Shown: positions 61,004 through 64,000 of the stretch, piece by piece
How the letters are laid out: each line of letters begins with the position of its first letter
Numbering within the stretch: position 1 is the first letter of the stretch
Assembly (NCBI GenBank): GCA_004519485.1
Contig: CP038128.1
Span: 1,133,001 to 1,197,000 of the forward strand
Direction: 5' to 3'
From: Nannochloropsis oceanica
Taxonomy: Eukaryota; Sar; Eustigmatophyceae; Eustigmatales; Monodopsidaceae
Length of the DNA: 64,000 nt
Made by a program: the position numbers and the translations under genes
Notes under the pieces: model-generated
What the model was told of the DNA's origin: nothing
The model's input: only the letters and a program-made list of their open reading frames with translations
Databases searched by the model: none

Positions 61004-64000
<2,997 letters not shown>

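Overview
The window is nuclear DNA of a gene-dense, intron-poor, moderately GC-rich stramenopile alga, most likely a eustigmatophyte of the Nannochloropsis/Microchloropsis kind. Four things suggest this. Introns are short (about 100-240 nt) with GTRNGT donors, and many contain CCCT/GGGA tracts. Two proteins begin with a signal peptide followed by an Ala-Phe junction, the entry signal of secondary red plastids. ATP-citrate lyase is a single fused chain. A MAP kinase carries an N-terminal PH domain. The assignment is inferred from gene content, not from a database match. I saw no rRNA, tRNA, CRISPR array, transposon or viral fossil.

Layout: 1-2164 holds a membrane-anchored cysteine-synthase-like enzyme (-, cut by the window edge) and a tetraspanin (+). 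3651-7207 is a MORC-type ATPase with a CW zinc finger and a C-terminal pseudokinase (+), the most unusual gene here. 8197-10662 is mitochondrial SDHA (-, 4 exons). 11600-13986 is a HOOK-type dynein adaptor (+). 15019-17895 has two unrelated alpha/beta hydrolases in convergent orientation. 18239-20902 is a long coiled-coil protein (+). 21778-22858 is Golgi TVP23 (-). 23638-25836 is threonine synthase with a hydrophobic tail (+). 26509-27984 is an RDH-like SDR (-). 28395-29114 is a Lys/Ser-rich nuclear protein (-). 29601-31151 is IWS1 (+). 31940-33196 is an F-box protein (-). 34728-38192 is ATP-citrate lyase (-). 39180-40423 is a longin SNARE (+). 41187-41876 is prefoldin 4 (+). 42220-43385 is a mitochondrial carrier (-). 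44278-44662 is a twin-Cx9C complex I assembly factor (+). 44837-46879 is ZMYND10 (-). 47053-48114 is a plastid DHAR/GST (+). 48497-57061 is an uninterrupted 2854-codon nuclear-looking gene (-). 57263-57448 is a 61-aa membrane microprotein (+). 57590-58804 is a FabG-like SDR (+). 59091-59983 is RTRAF/CLE (-). 61004-64000 is a PH-domain MAP kinase (+, open at the edge).

There is no single operon-like system; these are individually promoted genes, mostly in divergent or convergent pairs. Themes are mitochondrial function (SDHA, carrier, NDUFAF8-like), acetyl-CoA supply (ATP-citrate lyase), membrane traffic (TVP23, SNARE, HOOK), transcription and chromatin (IWS1, MORC fusion, giant protein) and a ciliary assembly factor (ZMYND10). 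Exon models were built by hand from splice consensus, reading phase and family conservation. Where stated, phases close exactly.
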